Position numbers and translations under genes: made by a program
The notes under the pieces: model-generated
Database searches by the model: none
Told to the model about the DNA's origin: nothing
What the model saw: only the letters and a program-made list of their open reading frames with translations
Part shown: positions 8,389 through 17,719 of the stretch, in pieces
Numbering within the stretch: position 1 is the first letter of the stretch
Layout of the letters: the number at the start of each line of letters is the position of its first letter
DNA from: an uncultured bacterium
GTDB taxonomy: Bacteria > Bacteroidota > Bacteroidia > Bacteroidales > Bacteroidaceae
Assembly: GCA_905216025.1 (NCBI GenBank)
Contig: CAJMSE010000018.1
Location: forward strand, 1 to 64,000
Reading direction: 5' to 3'
Length of the DNA: 64,000 bases

Positions 8389-9628
8389 CCCTTTCAGCCA
8401 CAGCCCTGGCAACCACATACCCCATAGTCCACGCCGCCTGAAGATTGAAGCCGCCGGTGACGGCATCAACATCGAGCACCTCGCCGGCGAAATAAAGGCC
8501 GGGACTGGTGCGGCACTCAAGCGTATGAGGATCTACGGAACTGAGGGATACGCCGCCGCAGGTGACAAACTCTTCCTTAAAACGGTTTTTCCCATCCACT
8601 GGATACTGGCTGTTGGTGAGCGTATTGACAAGGCGGTTCATGCCCTTGCGCCCCAGTTCGCTCCACCGCATGGAGCCGCTGAGCCCGCTGCACGACAACA
8701 AATGCTGCCAAAGGCGCGCATTGAGGTATACGGGATAGACGGAAGAGAGCTGCTTCTGCGGATTCCCCGCGGCAAGGGCGGCAAGCATATCGTGCGCGTC
8801 GGCCTCGCTGCCGTCTCCCGTCCAGTTGACGTTCAGCATGGCCTTATACCCACTCTCACTAAGAATGCGCGCCGCGTATGACGACAGCTTGAGCACCGCC
8901 GGACCGCTCATGCCCCAATGCGTGATGAGCAGCGGCCCCGAGGCGCGCAGCTTCATGCCGGCAAACGAAACGGTGGCATGCTCAACCACCGTGCCCATGA
9001 GTTCGCGCACGTGATTTCCGGGCATGCAGAGGCTGAACAGCGACGGCACAGGAGGCACCGTCTCCACACCCGTACGGCGCAGCATGGCGAGGCCGGAAGC
9101 CTTGGGACTGCCGCCCGTGGTCACGATGACGACGTCGGCCTTTGCCTGCGGCAACATGCCGCTGCCGGCAAAGGTGATGACATAAGAGTCTGTCCCTACC
9201 CCACCGCCAGTGCGCTCTATCAGCTCCACGCGGTGCCCCGTCTTCAACACCACGCCGCTGCGGGCCATCAGCCGCGTGAGCGTCTGCACTATCTCCATGG
9301 CATCCTGCGACTGCGGGAACACGCAACAGTCGGCCTGCGTGACGAGCCGCACGCCCTCACGCTCAAACCATGCATAGGCATCCTCGTGACTGAACTCGCG
9401 GAGCAGGCGCTTCATCAGCCGCTCACCGCGCGGATAGACCGCGGCGAGACTCTTCACTCCGGCAAAAGAATTGGTAAGATTACAGCGGCCGCCACCCGTC
9501 ACGGCAACTTTTGCCAACGGTTTGCGGCCGCCTTCATATACGGTGATGTGCGCACTGGGGCACATCCTTTTCAGGTTCACGGCGGCGAAACAGCCTGCCG
9601 CCCCAGCACCAATAACGGCTATTCTCAT
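8366..9628 (-). CDS. NAD(P)/FAD-dependent oxidoreductase, HI0933/YhiN type
   Basis: A 420-aa flavoprotein with the FAD-binding Rossmann motif GAGAAG (7-12) immediately at the N-terminus, an internal VTGGGRCNLTN, HWGMSGPAVLKLSS, and a C-terminal GLYFAGEVLDVDAVTGGFNLQ. These are hallmarks of the HI0933-like family of predicted flavin oxidoreductases, whose physiological substrates are not established. The start is fixed by the FAD motif. The predicted -7 element lies only 4 nt before the ATG (see finding on leaderless transcription). The 3' end overlaps the HD gene tail to tail by 23 bp. Confidence 0.88.
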   Translation of the reverse strand: MRIAVIGAGAAGCFAAVNLKRMCPSAHITVYEGGRKPLAKVAVTGGGRCNLTNSFAGVKSLAAVYPRGERLMKRLLREFSHEDAYAWFEREGVRLVTQADCCVFPQSQDAMEIVQTLTRLMARSGVVLKTGHRVELIERTGGGVGTDSYVITFAGSGMLPQAKADVVIVTTGGSPKASGLAMLRRTGVETVPPVPSLFSLCMPGNHVRELMGTVVEHATVSFAGMKLRASGPLLITHWGMSGPAVLKLSSYAARILSESGYKAMLNVNWTGDGSEADAHDMLAALAAGNPQKQLSSVYPVYLNARLWQHLLSCSGLSGSMRWSELGRKGMNRLVNTLTNSQYPVDGKNRFKEEFVTCGGVSLSSVDPHTLECRTSPGLYFAGEVLDVDAVTGGFNLQAAWTMGYVVARAVAERVISPIYA

Positions 9629-9632
9629 GGTG

Positions 9633-9640
9633 CAAAGGTA
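9633..9640 (-). promoter_or_regulatory. -7 element directly abutting the flavoprotein start codon
   Basis: The minus strand reads TACCTTTG then CACC and the ATG at 9628. With the usual few-nt offset between the TTTG and the transcription start, the transcript would begin at or next to the start codon. No TTTG -33 element is clear. Confidence 0.5.
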
Positions 9641-9664
9641 AGCAAAAAAAACGACACCGCGGCC

Positions 9665-10147
9665 TTACTTGCGGCTGCCGTACTGCTGGTCGAGGTTGAA
9701 GATGGCAGAATCACCCATCTTCCTGATGCGGTCTACAATGCCGGAAGCCGTTGCTTCCTCCTCGACCTGCTCGCGTACGAAGGTCCAGAGGAAATCCTGT
9801 GATGCCTTGTCCTTCTCCTCTATGGCGATGTCTACCAGCTCGTCAATCCAGCGTGAAACCTTGCACTCGTGCTCGTATACATTCTCAAACACGCTAAGCG
9901 GTGTCGACCACTCGCCGGGAACATTGTCTATCTGACCCACCTTGGCCGTGCCGCCACGCTTGATGATGTAGTCTGCCATGGTGTATGCATGCTCCATCTC
10001 TTCCTGCGACTGCTTCTTCATCCATACTGCGAAACCGGCAAAGCCCTCCTTGTCAAGGTAGAAAGCCATTGACAGGTAGAGGTTGGCAGACCATATCTCC
10101 CGTGTAATCTGCGCGTTGATAGCGTCCTGTAATCTCTGTGAAATCAT
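9665..10147 (-). CDS. ftnA: Ferritin (bacterial, non-haem)
   Basis: A 160-aa four-helix ferritin subunit that stores iron as ferrihydrite in a cytosolic 24-mer and protects anaerobes against oxygen. Ferroxidase-type ligands are visible: Glu17 (ITREIWSAN), Tyr24, Glu49/Glu50 and His53 (SQEEMEHAY), plus later acidic residues in VREQVEEEATA. Length and motifs match FtnA of Bacteroidales rather than bacterioferritin (no haem Met signature) or Dps. It is a single gene with its own promoter. Confidence 0.93.
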   Translation of the reverse strand: MISQRLQDAINAQITREIWSANLYLSMAFYLDKEGFAGFAVWMKKQSQEEMEHAYTMADYIIKRGGTAKVGQIDNVPGEWSTPLSVFENVYEHECKVSRWIDELVDIAIEEKDKASQDFLWTFVREQVEEEATASGIVDRIRKMGDSAIFNLDQQYGSRK

Positions 10148-10202
10148 AATCGTTAATGTTTTGTTATGTTTATGTTAATACTATGTGACGTTTTATGATA
10201 TG

Positions 10203-10210
10203 CAAATATA
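10203..10210 (-). promoter_or_regulatory. -7 element of ferritin gene
   Basis: TATATTTG on the minus strand, about 55 nt before the ferritin ATG. The rest of the 10148-10391 gap holds a 10-bp inverted repeat (CGTGCTGCCG 10285-10294, CGGCAGCACG 10322-10331) with no T-tract, of unclear role. Confidence 0.55.
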
Positions 10211-10391
10211 ACACTTTAAATCTGACGGGAAACGCATTGCATACCCCATTTAACCGTATTTTAACATTATTATCCGTCATTATACGTGCTGCCGGCTGCC
10301 CCACACACTATATAAATAAAGCGGCAGCACGACCGTCGCCGGTGCATGCTGCCGCCTGTATCTGTACTTGTCTGACAAGAAAGGAACCGGT

Positions 10392-12044
10392 TTATTCGGC
10401 TTTCTTGTGAGATACGTATGTACCTACAGCCTCAATGAGGCCTTTGTATGTATCCTTGTAGGCTATAATGGTTATCTCATCGCCGTAGCCGACGCCAAGA
10501 GTGCCGAACTTCTTGCGCTCGCCGTTCCATCCAGTAGTAACTCCATATACATAGACGGAGCCGCTCTCGTCAGTGAGGTTGAAGTTTCCGTAGGTCACGA
10601 TGTCGTCCTTGGCACCGGATTCGGTAACCTTCTCGACCTTACCCGTAAGCATATAGTACTTTGTCTTGCTGTCCTCCACATTGCGGAAATCGGCTGCGCT
10701 GATGGGCGTAACGTCGATATGACTCTCGTATGTGCCGTTCTTCATCTGCGGATTACCATTATGCGACACTTTCGGACCGTATATTGCAATCACGTCGCCT
10801 TCCTTAAGGCCGAGAGAAGCGAACTGCTTTGACTGTCCGTCGGGAGTCAATGTGCCATAGACGAGCACCTCACCGGTGGCATCCTTGACACGGATGTTGC
10901 CATACTTGTCATTCTCAATCTTGGTGATTACGCCCTCAATGCGGTACGGAGTATTGGGATCGTCAGGCAGGGCAAGGAACTCTGCGACAGTCTTGCCCAG
11001 CACACCCTGCTGTATTCCGTAGGTCATGGCAGACGTGCCGTCTGCGCTGCTCGAGGTGAAAGTCAGCTTGCAGTCGCGCGTATCGGTGAGATTGATGTTC
11101 TCTGCAACATTGAACTTGAATACGGCGGTATCTGCCGGGCTCGGCTCAATCTTTGTGGGAACACCTGCGACGAACTCTGTCTTGGTATAGCGTACCCAGC
11201 TCTGAGCTTCCTCGGGTATGTCTACAAACACGCCCTTGCCCTTATATGCCACCTTGACCTCTATCTCCTGAGCTGCATTGGACAGAGTAACGTCCGGCGT
11301 GAGGATTTTCAGAAGCCACTTGGTGACCTTGATAACGGTGACGTCCACAAGCTCTATGTCAGAACCGTAGGTCTTCTTCGGGCCTTCAACCTCTACCTCG
11401 TCGCCGACCTCGATATTGAGACTGGCAAAGTTCTTGGTTGCACCCTCAGAGTCGAGAGTACCGTAGATATAGACCTGTCCTGTACCGTCGTTGAGATACC
11501 AGTTACCGTATGTAGTGTTTGAAATAGCCGTGCAGACACCCTTCACGCGGTAAGTCTTGCCTTCCACACCGCTTATGACTTCTGCGCATGTTGCCGTAGT
11601 GGCCTCCATGCTGCCCTGGCGCACTTTCAGGAACTGCGTATTATCACCTACGCGGATTTCCAGTTCAAACTCACGGCCATACTCTGTGACCGGAGCCGAA
11701 ATCTCAAGAGTGGTGGTAAACGTCTGTCCGGCAACCTCGGGAGCACCCGAAAGCTGTGAGAACTTAAACCACGACTCAGTCGTTTTTCCGTCCTTGTCCC
11801 TTATGGGCTCGGCCTCCTTGGCAAGCACCTGGTTGCCCGTCTGGTCGTCTATGGCAACGTTCTGTATCTCCCAGTCTTCACTGGCAGTGATCGTCACCGT
11901 TGCTGTACCACCCGCTTCGGGTATTATGGCGTATGTAGTAGACAGTCCCATGTTGCCCAACTGTCCGGCGGGTTCGATGTCGTCAGAGCATCCCGTGAAG
12001 AGAATGGCCGACAGCATGGCCGCAAATAAATATTTCAGTTTCAT
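10392..12044 (-). CDS. Surface lipoprotein with BACON-like domain and three OB-fold-like repeats
   Basis: A 550-aa lipoprotein. The signal peptide ends in LFTGC with Cys19, and CSDD just after it fits the surface lipoprotein export signal of Bacteroidota. Residues about 30-145 and 245-350 look like BACON-type beta-sandwiches. Three related segments follow the pattern YRVKG...YGNWYLNDGTGQVYIYGTL: about 165-240, 365-440 and 460-545. They resemble OB-fold modules (DUF5689-like). The gene is 18 bp downstream of the Oar-like receptor gene, so the two form an operon and probably act together at the outer membrane. The ligand is unknown; OB folds can bind nucleic acids or oligosaccharides. Confidence 0.75.
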   Translation of the reverse strand: MKLKYLFAAMLSAILFTGCSDDIEPAGQLGNMGLSTTYAIIPEAGGTATVTITASEDWEIQNVAIDDQTGNQVLAKEAEPIRDKDGKTTESWFKFSQLSGAPEVAGQTFTTTLEISAPVTEYGREFELEIRVGDNTQFLKVRQGSMEATTATCAEVISGVEGKTYRVKGVCTAISNTTYGNWYLNDGTGQVYIYGTLDSEGATKNFASLNIEVGDEVEVEGPKKTYGSDIELVDVTVIKVTKWLLKILTPDVTLSNAAQEIEVKVAYKGKGVFVDIPEEAQSWVRYTKTEFVAGVPTKIEPSPADTAVFKFNVAENINLTDTRDCKLTFTSSSADGTSAMTYGIQQGVLGKTVAEFLALPDDPNTPYRIEGVITKIENDKYGNIRVKDATGEVLVYGTLTPDGQSKQFASLGLKEGDVIAIYGPKVSHNGNPQMKNGTYESHIDVTPISAADFRNVEDSKTKYYMLTGKVEKVTESGAKDDIVTYGNFNLTDESGSVYVYGVTTGWNGERKKFGTLGVGYGDEITIIAYKDTYKGLIEAVGTYVSHKKAE

Positions 12045-12062
12045 ATCAGAATCCTTTTTATA

Positions 12063-15000
12063 TTAGTTGAAGATATATTTAATACCCACCGAAGCGTACC
12101 AGCACTGGCCGATAGCATGCGACGGAACCCATGTCTTGGTGCTTCCGCTGACTGCCGACGGAGTAGAGAATACAGCATATCCATCGGCATCCGCACCCTC
12201 ATACTTCAGTATACGGCCTTCATTGAGCTTTGAGTTCATGATCTTGCTTACACCCCAGTTAGAGTTGAAGAGGTTAAGCACGTTCTTGATGTCGCAGCTC
12301 AGCTGGAGCTTGTGGGTCGTCTTGCCGAAGTTCACCTTGAAGTCGTGCTTGTAGCTCAGGTCTACGCGGTGTACCCAAGGAGAGTATACGCTGTAAGCCT
12401 CGGCGTACTCGCCCTGGTGGTTCTTCAGGTAGCTGTCGCCGTGAACGTAGTCCATAAAGCGCTTCTGGTCGTCCGGAGTCTTGAAGCGGAACTGGCCGTT
12501 CTTCACCTGCTCGTCGGTCGGGATATAGAGAGCGTCGTAGTTATAGCCGTCGCCGTTCATGTCGTTCTGCATCATGTAAGAGTAGTTGTAGCCTCCGCGC
12601 CATGTCTCATAGATGACGCTCACGTGGTTGCCGTGCTTGTCGTTGTGGGTGGCTGATACCACGAAGCGGTCCGGAGTGACATACTGCGAGTTGTGCAGGC
12701 CGATGTTGTTCGGGCCGTTGACGGTCGGAACGTACGTGAATGCCGACTCGGCGTTAGAGCCAGGCATACCGGTGATTTCCTTGGATACGGTGTGCGTGTA
12801 TGCTGCCATGAGGCTGAGAGTCTCGATGGGTCGCATGTTCACGGTCACGTTGGCTGTCCATCCATAACCCTTGCTCGTGTTTTCAAGCACGAAAGCCTTG
12901 GTGTTCGTACGGAATGTCTCGGGGAAGACAGGACGGCTGTCGGCACCGTTGAGATGTGCGAAGCCCTCCACGGGCAGCATGCTCCAGTCTGAGATGGTGA
13001 CGCCGTTGATTGTCTTGTTGAAGATTCCCTCGGCAGTAACCGTGAACGGGAATGAAACTGGCACCTCATAGTCTACGGCGATAGAGGTCTTCCATACCTG
13101 CGGCATCTTGAAGTCGGGGTCTACGGCCGATATCGAAGAGGGCACTGCGCCTTCCTCGGGAGAGATGGTGTTGGGGAATCCCATGCCGATGAGCTTGTCC
13201 TTGAGGGCTGCCACGGAAGCGTTGCCGTTACCATCGGTAACAAGCCCGCCCTTGAACTGGCTCATAATGTCGGTCATACTGCCATACTGTGCCTTCACGG
13301 CATCAGGCAGACGGTTGTAGTTGGTAGACGGACCGAGCTGTGCCTGATACTGTACCATACCGCCGTTGGTAGGCATGTTGGTGAAGAACACGAGGGGAAG
13401 ACGGCCTGCGAAGAGACCCGTACCTCCACGTACCTTGAGGCTCTTGTCGCCGAACACGTCGTAGGTGAAGCCCACGCGGGGAGAGATGATGATGTTTGAA
13501 GACGGCCACTTGCCTGTGTCGATGTGGCGGCCGTTGTAGTCGAGGTCGTAGATGGCCTTGTTGGTCATCAGGTCTCCGTTGTTGAAGAAGAGTCCGTCGA
13601 AGCGTATGCCGGCGGTCAGCTTCAGCTTGTCGGTCGGGTTCCACTCGTCCTGGGCATAGAGGCTGGCCTGGTTGAACTTCACGCGGGCTGCGGGAGAACT
13701 CTCTCCGTTGTAGCCGTAGGTGAGGCAGACAACCTCCGGAGTGGCACCGTTGATGAAGTCGTCGACACTCTTATAGCGGTAGTAACCCGTACCGTTACGC
13801 ATATACTGGTTGTCGGCCATCTGGTACTCATAGCTCAGACCGGCAGTGATCTTGTGCTGGCCGAGATAGTAGGTCACGTCGTCCTTGATGTTGAAGATGG
13901 TGTTGTGCACCGCATTGTTATATGTAAAGAGTTCATATCCCAATGCCATGTACTGCGTGGTAGTGTTCGTTCCATCGTGAATATCGATGAATGGGAACTC
14001 GGAAGAGTTGGTGCCGCGCACGTCGTCGAGCTTCGAGAACGTTGCAAGGAACTGGTTTGAGATGTTGTCCGTGAGGCGGCTGTTCAGGTCGAACGAGAAA
14101 GAATGCACCTTGTTCTCCATCGAATACATCGAGTTGGCAAACGCCATGGAATATAAAGATGTACGTGAGTAGGCCGAGCGGGTGCCTCCGTCCATCGAAG
14201 AGGCGTTCGGACCGTTCCATGCCGTGTTGCTTGTATAGTTGTAGCGGAGTGCCAGATGGTGGTTGTTGGTGATGTTCCAGTCTAAGCGTGCCAGCAACTT
14301 GGTGTTCTCCTCATCGGCCGGGAAGTCGGTGAAAGAGCCCGTGTCATATCCGTACTTGCTGAGTGCATGAGCCTGAACGCGCTCCATATCGCTCACAGTG
14401 GCATACGACAGATAGCTGTCGGCATTGCCTACACCGTCTTCCGAGGCTCTCCAGCGCACAGGCACGGTAGGAGTCTTTGAATACTCTGCATTTGCAAAGA
14501 AGAACAGCTTGTCCTTGATTATCGGACCACCGAAGGTGAAACCGTAGGTCGTGGTGCGGTCCTTCTCGCGTGCTCCTGCAATCTGCTCACCGTCGACAGC
14601 ATCTCCACGCATGTTCTCGTTGCGGTGATAAATGTATGCCGTACCCTTGAATGTGTTTGTACCGGACTTCGTGATGGCGTTGACACCACCTCCGATGAAG
14701 TTCGTCTGGCGCACGTCGAACGGCGAAATCACCACCTGGAGTTCCTCGATGGCATCGAGCGAGATAGGATTACCACCTCCGGGCAACTTCGACGAGAGGC
14801 CGAAATTGTTGTTGAAGTTGGCACCGTCCACTGTGAAGTTTGCCGTACGGCCGTCTGAACCGGCAAAGCTCATGCCGTTTCCTCCATAAGGAGAGAGACG
14901 GGTGACGTCCGTGATGCTTCTTGTCACCGTCGGAAGGTTCACTATCTGCTGGTTCGTGATGTTCGTCGAAGCACCAGTCTTCTCTATGTTCAGCTTCGTT

Positions 15001-15368
15001 CCCTTGCCAGTAACGACAACTTCGCCGAGCAACTGGGCATCCTCGTTCATGGAAGTACTCAGGTTATAGGTTTCACCCAGCTGTAGGGTGACGTCCTTAA
15101 CAACCTTTGTCTCATAACCGATGTAGCTGATTTTGACCTCGTAAGGTCCTCCAGAGCGCATACCAAGGATGTTGAACATACCTTTGGTGTTAGTAACTCC
15201 CATGTAACGTGTACCGGAAGGCTTGTGCACGGCTTCGATGGTGGCTCCAATGACTTCCTCATTGTTTGCCGTGATCTTACCGGACATTCCGGATGTAGTT
15301 ACCTGTGCCACGGCTGAAGAAACCATCAGCATCATCGCGGCAAATAGGAAACACAATCTCTTGCACAT
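12063..15368 (-). CDS. Oar-like TonB-dependent outer membrane receptor
   Basis: A 1101-aa receptor: signal peptide (about 1-21, ending AVAQ), carboxypeptidase-regulatory-like beta-sandwich (about 28-110, ITANNEEVIGATIEAV), plug (about 115-260, GEVVVTGKG, then TVDGANFNNNFG and GGGVNAITKSGTN) and a large beta-barrel ending in the aromatic residue F1100. The fold order and the SGTNTFKGTAYIYHRNE stretch match Oar-type receptors rather than SusC; there is no SusD gene next to it. With the OB-fold lipoprotein downstream it forms a two-gene uptake or surface-binding unit. Substrate is not evident. Confidence 0.88.
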   Translation of the reverse strand: MCKRLCFLFAAMMLMVSSAVAQVTTSGMSGKITANNEEVIGATIEAVHKPSGTRYMGVTNTKGMFNILGMRSGGPYEVKISYIGYETKVVKDVTLQLGETYNLSTSMNEDAQLLGEVVVTGKGTKLNIEKTGASTNITNQQIVNLPTVTRSITDVTRLSPYGGNGMSFAGSDGRTANFTVDGANFNNNFGLSSKLPGGGNPISLDAIEELQVVISPFDVRQTNFIGGGVNAITKSGTNTFKGTAYIYHRNENMRGDAVDGEQIAGAREKDRTTTYGFTFGGPIIKDKLFFFANAEYSKTPTVPVRWRASEDGVGNADSYLSYATVSDMERVQAHALSKYGYDTGSFTDFPADEENTKLLARLDWNITNNHHLALRYNYTSNTAWNGPNASSMDGGTRSAYSRTSLYSMAFANSMYSMENKVHSFSFDLNSRLTDNISNQFLATFSKLDDVRGTNSSEFPFIDIHDGTNTTTQYMALGYELFTYNNAVHNTIFNIKDDVTYYLGQHKITAGLSYEYQMADNQYMRNGTGYYRYKSVDDFINGATPEVVCLTYGYNGESSPAARVKFNQASLYAQDEWNPTDKLKLTAGIRFDGLFFNNGDLMTNKAIYDLDYNGRHIDTGKWPSSNIIISPRVGFTYDVFGDKSLKVRGGTGLFAGRLPLVFFTNMPTNGGMVQYQAQLGPSTNYNRLPDAVKAQYGSMTDIMSQFKGGLVTDGNGNASVAALKDKLIGMGFPNTISPEEGAVPSSISAVDPDFKMPQVWKTSIAVDYEVPVSFPFTVTAEGIFNKTINGVTISDWSMLPVEGFAHLNGADSRPVFPETFRTNTKAFVLENTSKGYGWTANVTVNMRPIETLSLMAAYTHTVSKEITGMPGSNAESAFTYVPTVNGPNNIGLHNSQYVTPDRFVVSATHNDKHGNHVSVIYETWRGGYNYSYMMQNDMNGDGYNYDALYIPTDEQVKNGQFRFKTPDDQKRFMDYVHGDSYLKNHQGEYAEAYSVYSPWVHRVDLSYKHDFKVNFGKTTHKLQLSCDIKNVLNLFNSNWGVSKIMNSKLNEGRILKYEGADADGYAVFSTPSAVSGSTKTWVPSHAIGQCWYASVGIKYIFN

Positions 15369-15433
15369 AAATAATTAATGTTTAAAATTAAAATTAAAGC
15401 CAGAAGGTTTATCCTTCCTTATCTATCACGCAG

Positions 15434-15441
15434 CAAAATTA
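15434..15441 (-). promoter_or_regulatory. -7 element of Oar-like receptor operon
   Basis: TAATTTTG on the minus strand, about 66 nt before the receptor ATG. TTTG motifs occur upstream at 15458-15461 and 15467-15470, but neither has the usual 19-21 nt spacing. Confidence 0.5.
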
Positions 15442-15549
15442 ATCAAAAAAGTCAAAACAAATGTTACAAACGCGTTATTTTTGCATCTTTATTACATATT
15501 AATTGCAATTTTCCCGGCTTTACTGGCCGCCTTGAGCCCTTTGCACCCG

Positions 15550-15620
15550 TTTTCAACGGCTTGACAACACCTTTTCAACGGCTATTCCGACGGGATTCAC
15601 CTACCGGCCTGAAAGCCGGT
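15550..15620. other. Intergenic region with direct repeat and small hairpin
   Basis: In the 392-bp divergent gap 15369-15760, TTTTCAACGGCT occurs twice, at 15550-15561 and 15572-15583, exactly 22 bp apart. ACCGGC (15603-15608) pairs with GCCGGT (15615-15620) as a short hairpin. These may be operator sites for one of the two divergent units. No gene is seen here. Confidence 0.4.
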
Positions 15621-15723
15621 TGAAATGTTATTTAAAGCTAAGCAGAGCATCCGCATGGTTAAAATTTAATAAGGATGTAATGTTTTTTTGCTTACAGTAA
15701 AGGATAGTAACGGCAAAAAACTG

Positions 15724-15731
15724 TAAATTTG
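15724..15731 (+). promoter_or_regulatory. -7 element of histidine kinase gene
   Basis: TAAATTTG, 29 nt before the ATG at 15761. No -33 TTTG at the normal spacing. Confidence 0.5.
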
Positions 15732-15760
15732 CAGATACTTAAATAATATACTGAGACAAA

Positions 15761-17698
15761 ATGCCGATATTCAGCAAAAAGTACAGAAGCTCTGTCTGCA
15801 CACGCTGCCGGACTATCATCATATTGCTGGCAACCGTGCTGTGCAGTGTCGGGCTGCATGCCCAAGACAACCGCAAGGTACTCATCATAACGTCTTTTCA
15901 GGTAGAGTTGGACAAGTATCAGGTCAACCTCAGCGAGTTCTACGAAGAGGTGCACCGCGAGAACCCCGGCTTGGAATATCTTGTTGAGAACATGAACTGC
16001 AGGTCGTTGAGCGAGCTCAACGAATGGCGCGGCAGGATTGGAGACATTATCAGCAAGTATGACACCGACCGTCCGCTCCTCGTACTGCTGCTCGGCAATG
16101 AGGCCTTTGCATCATATCTTTCTCTCGACAACGACTTCACGAGGTCCGTGCCGTGCTTCGCCATGCTCGTCAACGAGCATATCGTCCGCATTCCGGAGCA
16201 TAAAGTGAACACCGACACATGGAGGCCGGAGATGCGTATCTTCTCCACCAATATGGGAGAATGCAACCTTAAAGGCGCCATAGCATACAGATATGACATT
16301 GACAAGAACGTGAAGCTCGCCCTAAACCTCTTTCCTGGGACAAGGCGCATAAACTTCTTCATCGACAACACCTTCGGCGGGATAAACCTGCTCGGACTCA
16401 TCCACGACTGGACGGAAAGGCACATACACACGCTGCCGCTGCAGTTCAGAATCATAGACGGACGCACCTATACATTCAAGAATGCCGGAAACATATACAA
16501 AGGCCTCGACCCGAAGTCTGACCTGGCCATGTTCTCCACATGGCGCATAGACAAAACGGGAAACTATTTCGTGATAAGCACCACGCAGAAACTGCTCGAC
16601 TACAACAGCCATATACATGGAATATCCATCTCGTCGACAGGTATCGGCGACGTCTGCGTGGGCGGATACATCCCAATATACAAGACTCAGGGAAAGGATA
16701 TAGGAAAGATGGTCAACAGATGGATAAAGACCGGCCGTGCCCAAAAAGTACAGACCGTGAACAACCACTATGCCTTCGACTACAACCAGCTGAACAAATG
16801 GAACATCGCCCAAAAGCTGCTGCCCGACGATGCGGAAATAAGAAACAGGCCGCTGTCATACTATGAGTCGAACCCGATGCTCTTCTTCCTCTTCTGTTCG
16901 GCCATGGTGATACTCGTGATAACTGTCATCTATTTCGCCGTATACATCTATCAGAAAAGAAAAAGCATAAGGGAACTGGAGAGCGTGAATGCCCAGCTCG
17001 CAGAAGCAAAGGAGCGCGCAGTACAGGCTGACATGCTGAAGTCGAAGTTCCTGGCCAACATGAGTCACGAGATACGCACCCCGCTGAATGCCATCGTGGG
17101 CTTCTCCGAACTGATAGTGACAAGCCACAAGGAACTGGAGGAAGAGGAGATAAACAGCTTCTCCGAACTGATTGAGCAGAACACGCAGCTTCTTCTCAAG
17201 CTGATTAACGACGTGCTCGACTTCTCCCGCATCGAGTCGAACACGGTGCAGTTCAGTCCCGAGCGGGTGGAACTCATCGGACTGGCCCGCTCCATCATAC
17301 TTACGGAGACTAACAGCAACCATAAAGACGGCGTGGCTCTCAACTTCGAGAGCCCTCACGACGAGCTGTGGTATACGGCAGACATCCGCTATCTGCAGCA
17401 GGTCATCATCAACCTGCTGAACAACGCCATCAAGTTCACCGACGAAGGAAGCGTCGGACTGCATATAGAGAAGACCGGAGACATCATCCGCTTCGCCGTC
17501 ACCGACACGGGAATAGGCATCCCTCCCGACAAGCAGAAGCTCGTCTTCCGCCGCTTCGAGAAACTCGACGAGTTCAAGCAGGGCACCGGTCTCGGCCTGT
17601 CCATCTGCCAGACAATAGTTGAGAAGATGGGCGGACGCATCTATGTAGACCCTGGATATACCGGCGGAGCACGCTTCGTGTTCGAGCTTCCGGTGTAA
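15761..17698 (+). CDS. Membrane sensor histidine kinase with periplasmic substrate-binding-like domain
   Basis: A 645-aa kinase. An N-terminal hydrophobic signal/anchor (about 19-35) is followed by a periplasmic region of about 330 residues (VLIITSFQVELDKY at its start) that resembles ABC-type substrate-binding domains used as sensors. A transmembrane helix lies at about 371-396, then a short coiled coil. The HisKA domain has phospho-acceptor His436 in NMSHEIRTPLNA. The ATPase domain shows NLLNNAIKFTDEG (N box), DTGIGIPPDKQ (G1), FRRF (F) and GTGLGLSIC (G2). No receiver domain is fused and no response-regulator gene is adjacent, so it is an orphan here. The signal is unknown. Confidence 0.88.
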   Translation: MPIFSKKYRSSVCTRCRTIIILLATVLCSVGLHAQDNRKVLIITSFQVELDKYQVNLSEFYEEVHRENPGLEYLVENMNCRSLSELNEWRGRIGDIISKYDTDRPLLVLLLGNEAFASYLSLDNDFTRSVPCFAMLVNEHIVRIPEHKVNTDTWRPEMRIFSTNMGECNLKGAIAYRYDIDKNVKLALNLFPGTRRINFFIDNTFGGINLLGLIHDWTERHIHTLPLQFRIIDGRTYTFKNAGNIYKGLDPKSDLAMFSTWRIDKTGNYFVISTTQKLLDYNSHIHGISISSTGIGDVCVGGYIPIYKTQGKDIGKMVNRWIKTGRAQKVQTVNNHYAFDYNQLNKWNIAQKLLPDDAEIRNRPLSYYESNPMLFFLFCSAMVILVITVIYFAVYIYQKRKSIRELESVNAQLAEAKERAVQADMLKSKFLANMSHEIRTPLNAIVGFSELIVTSHKELEEEEINSFSELIEQNTQLLLKLINDVLDFSRIESNTVQFSPERVELIGLARSIILTETNSNHKDGVALNFESPHDELWYTADIRYLQQVIINLLNNAIKFTDEGSVGLHIEKTGDIIRFAVTDTGIGIPPDKQKLVFRRFEKLDEFKQGTGLGLSICQTIVEKMGGRIYVDPGYTGGARFVFELPV

Positions 17699-17719
17699 AA
17701 AAGGAAAGAATACCCTTTT

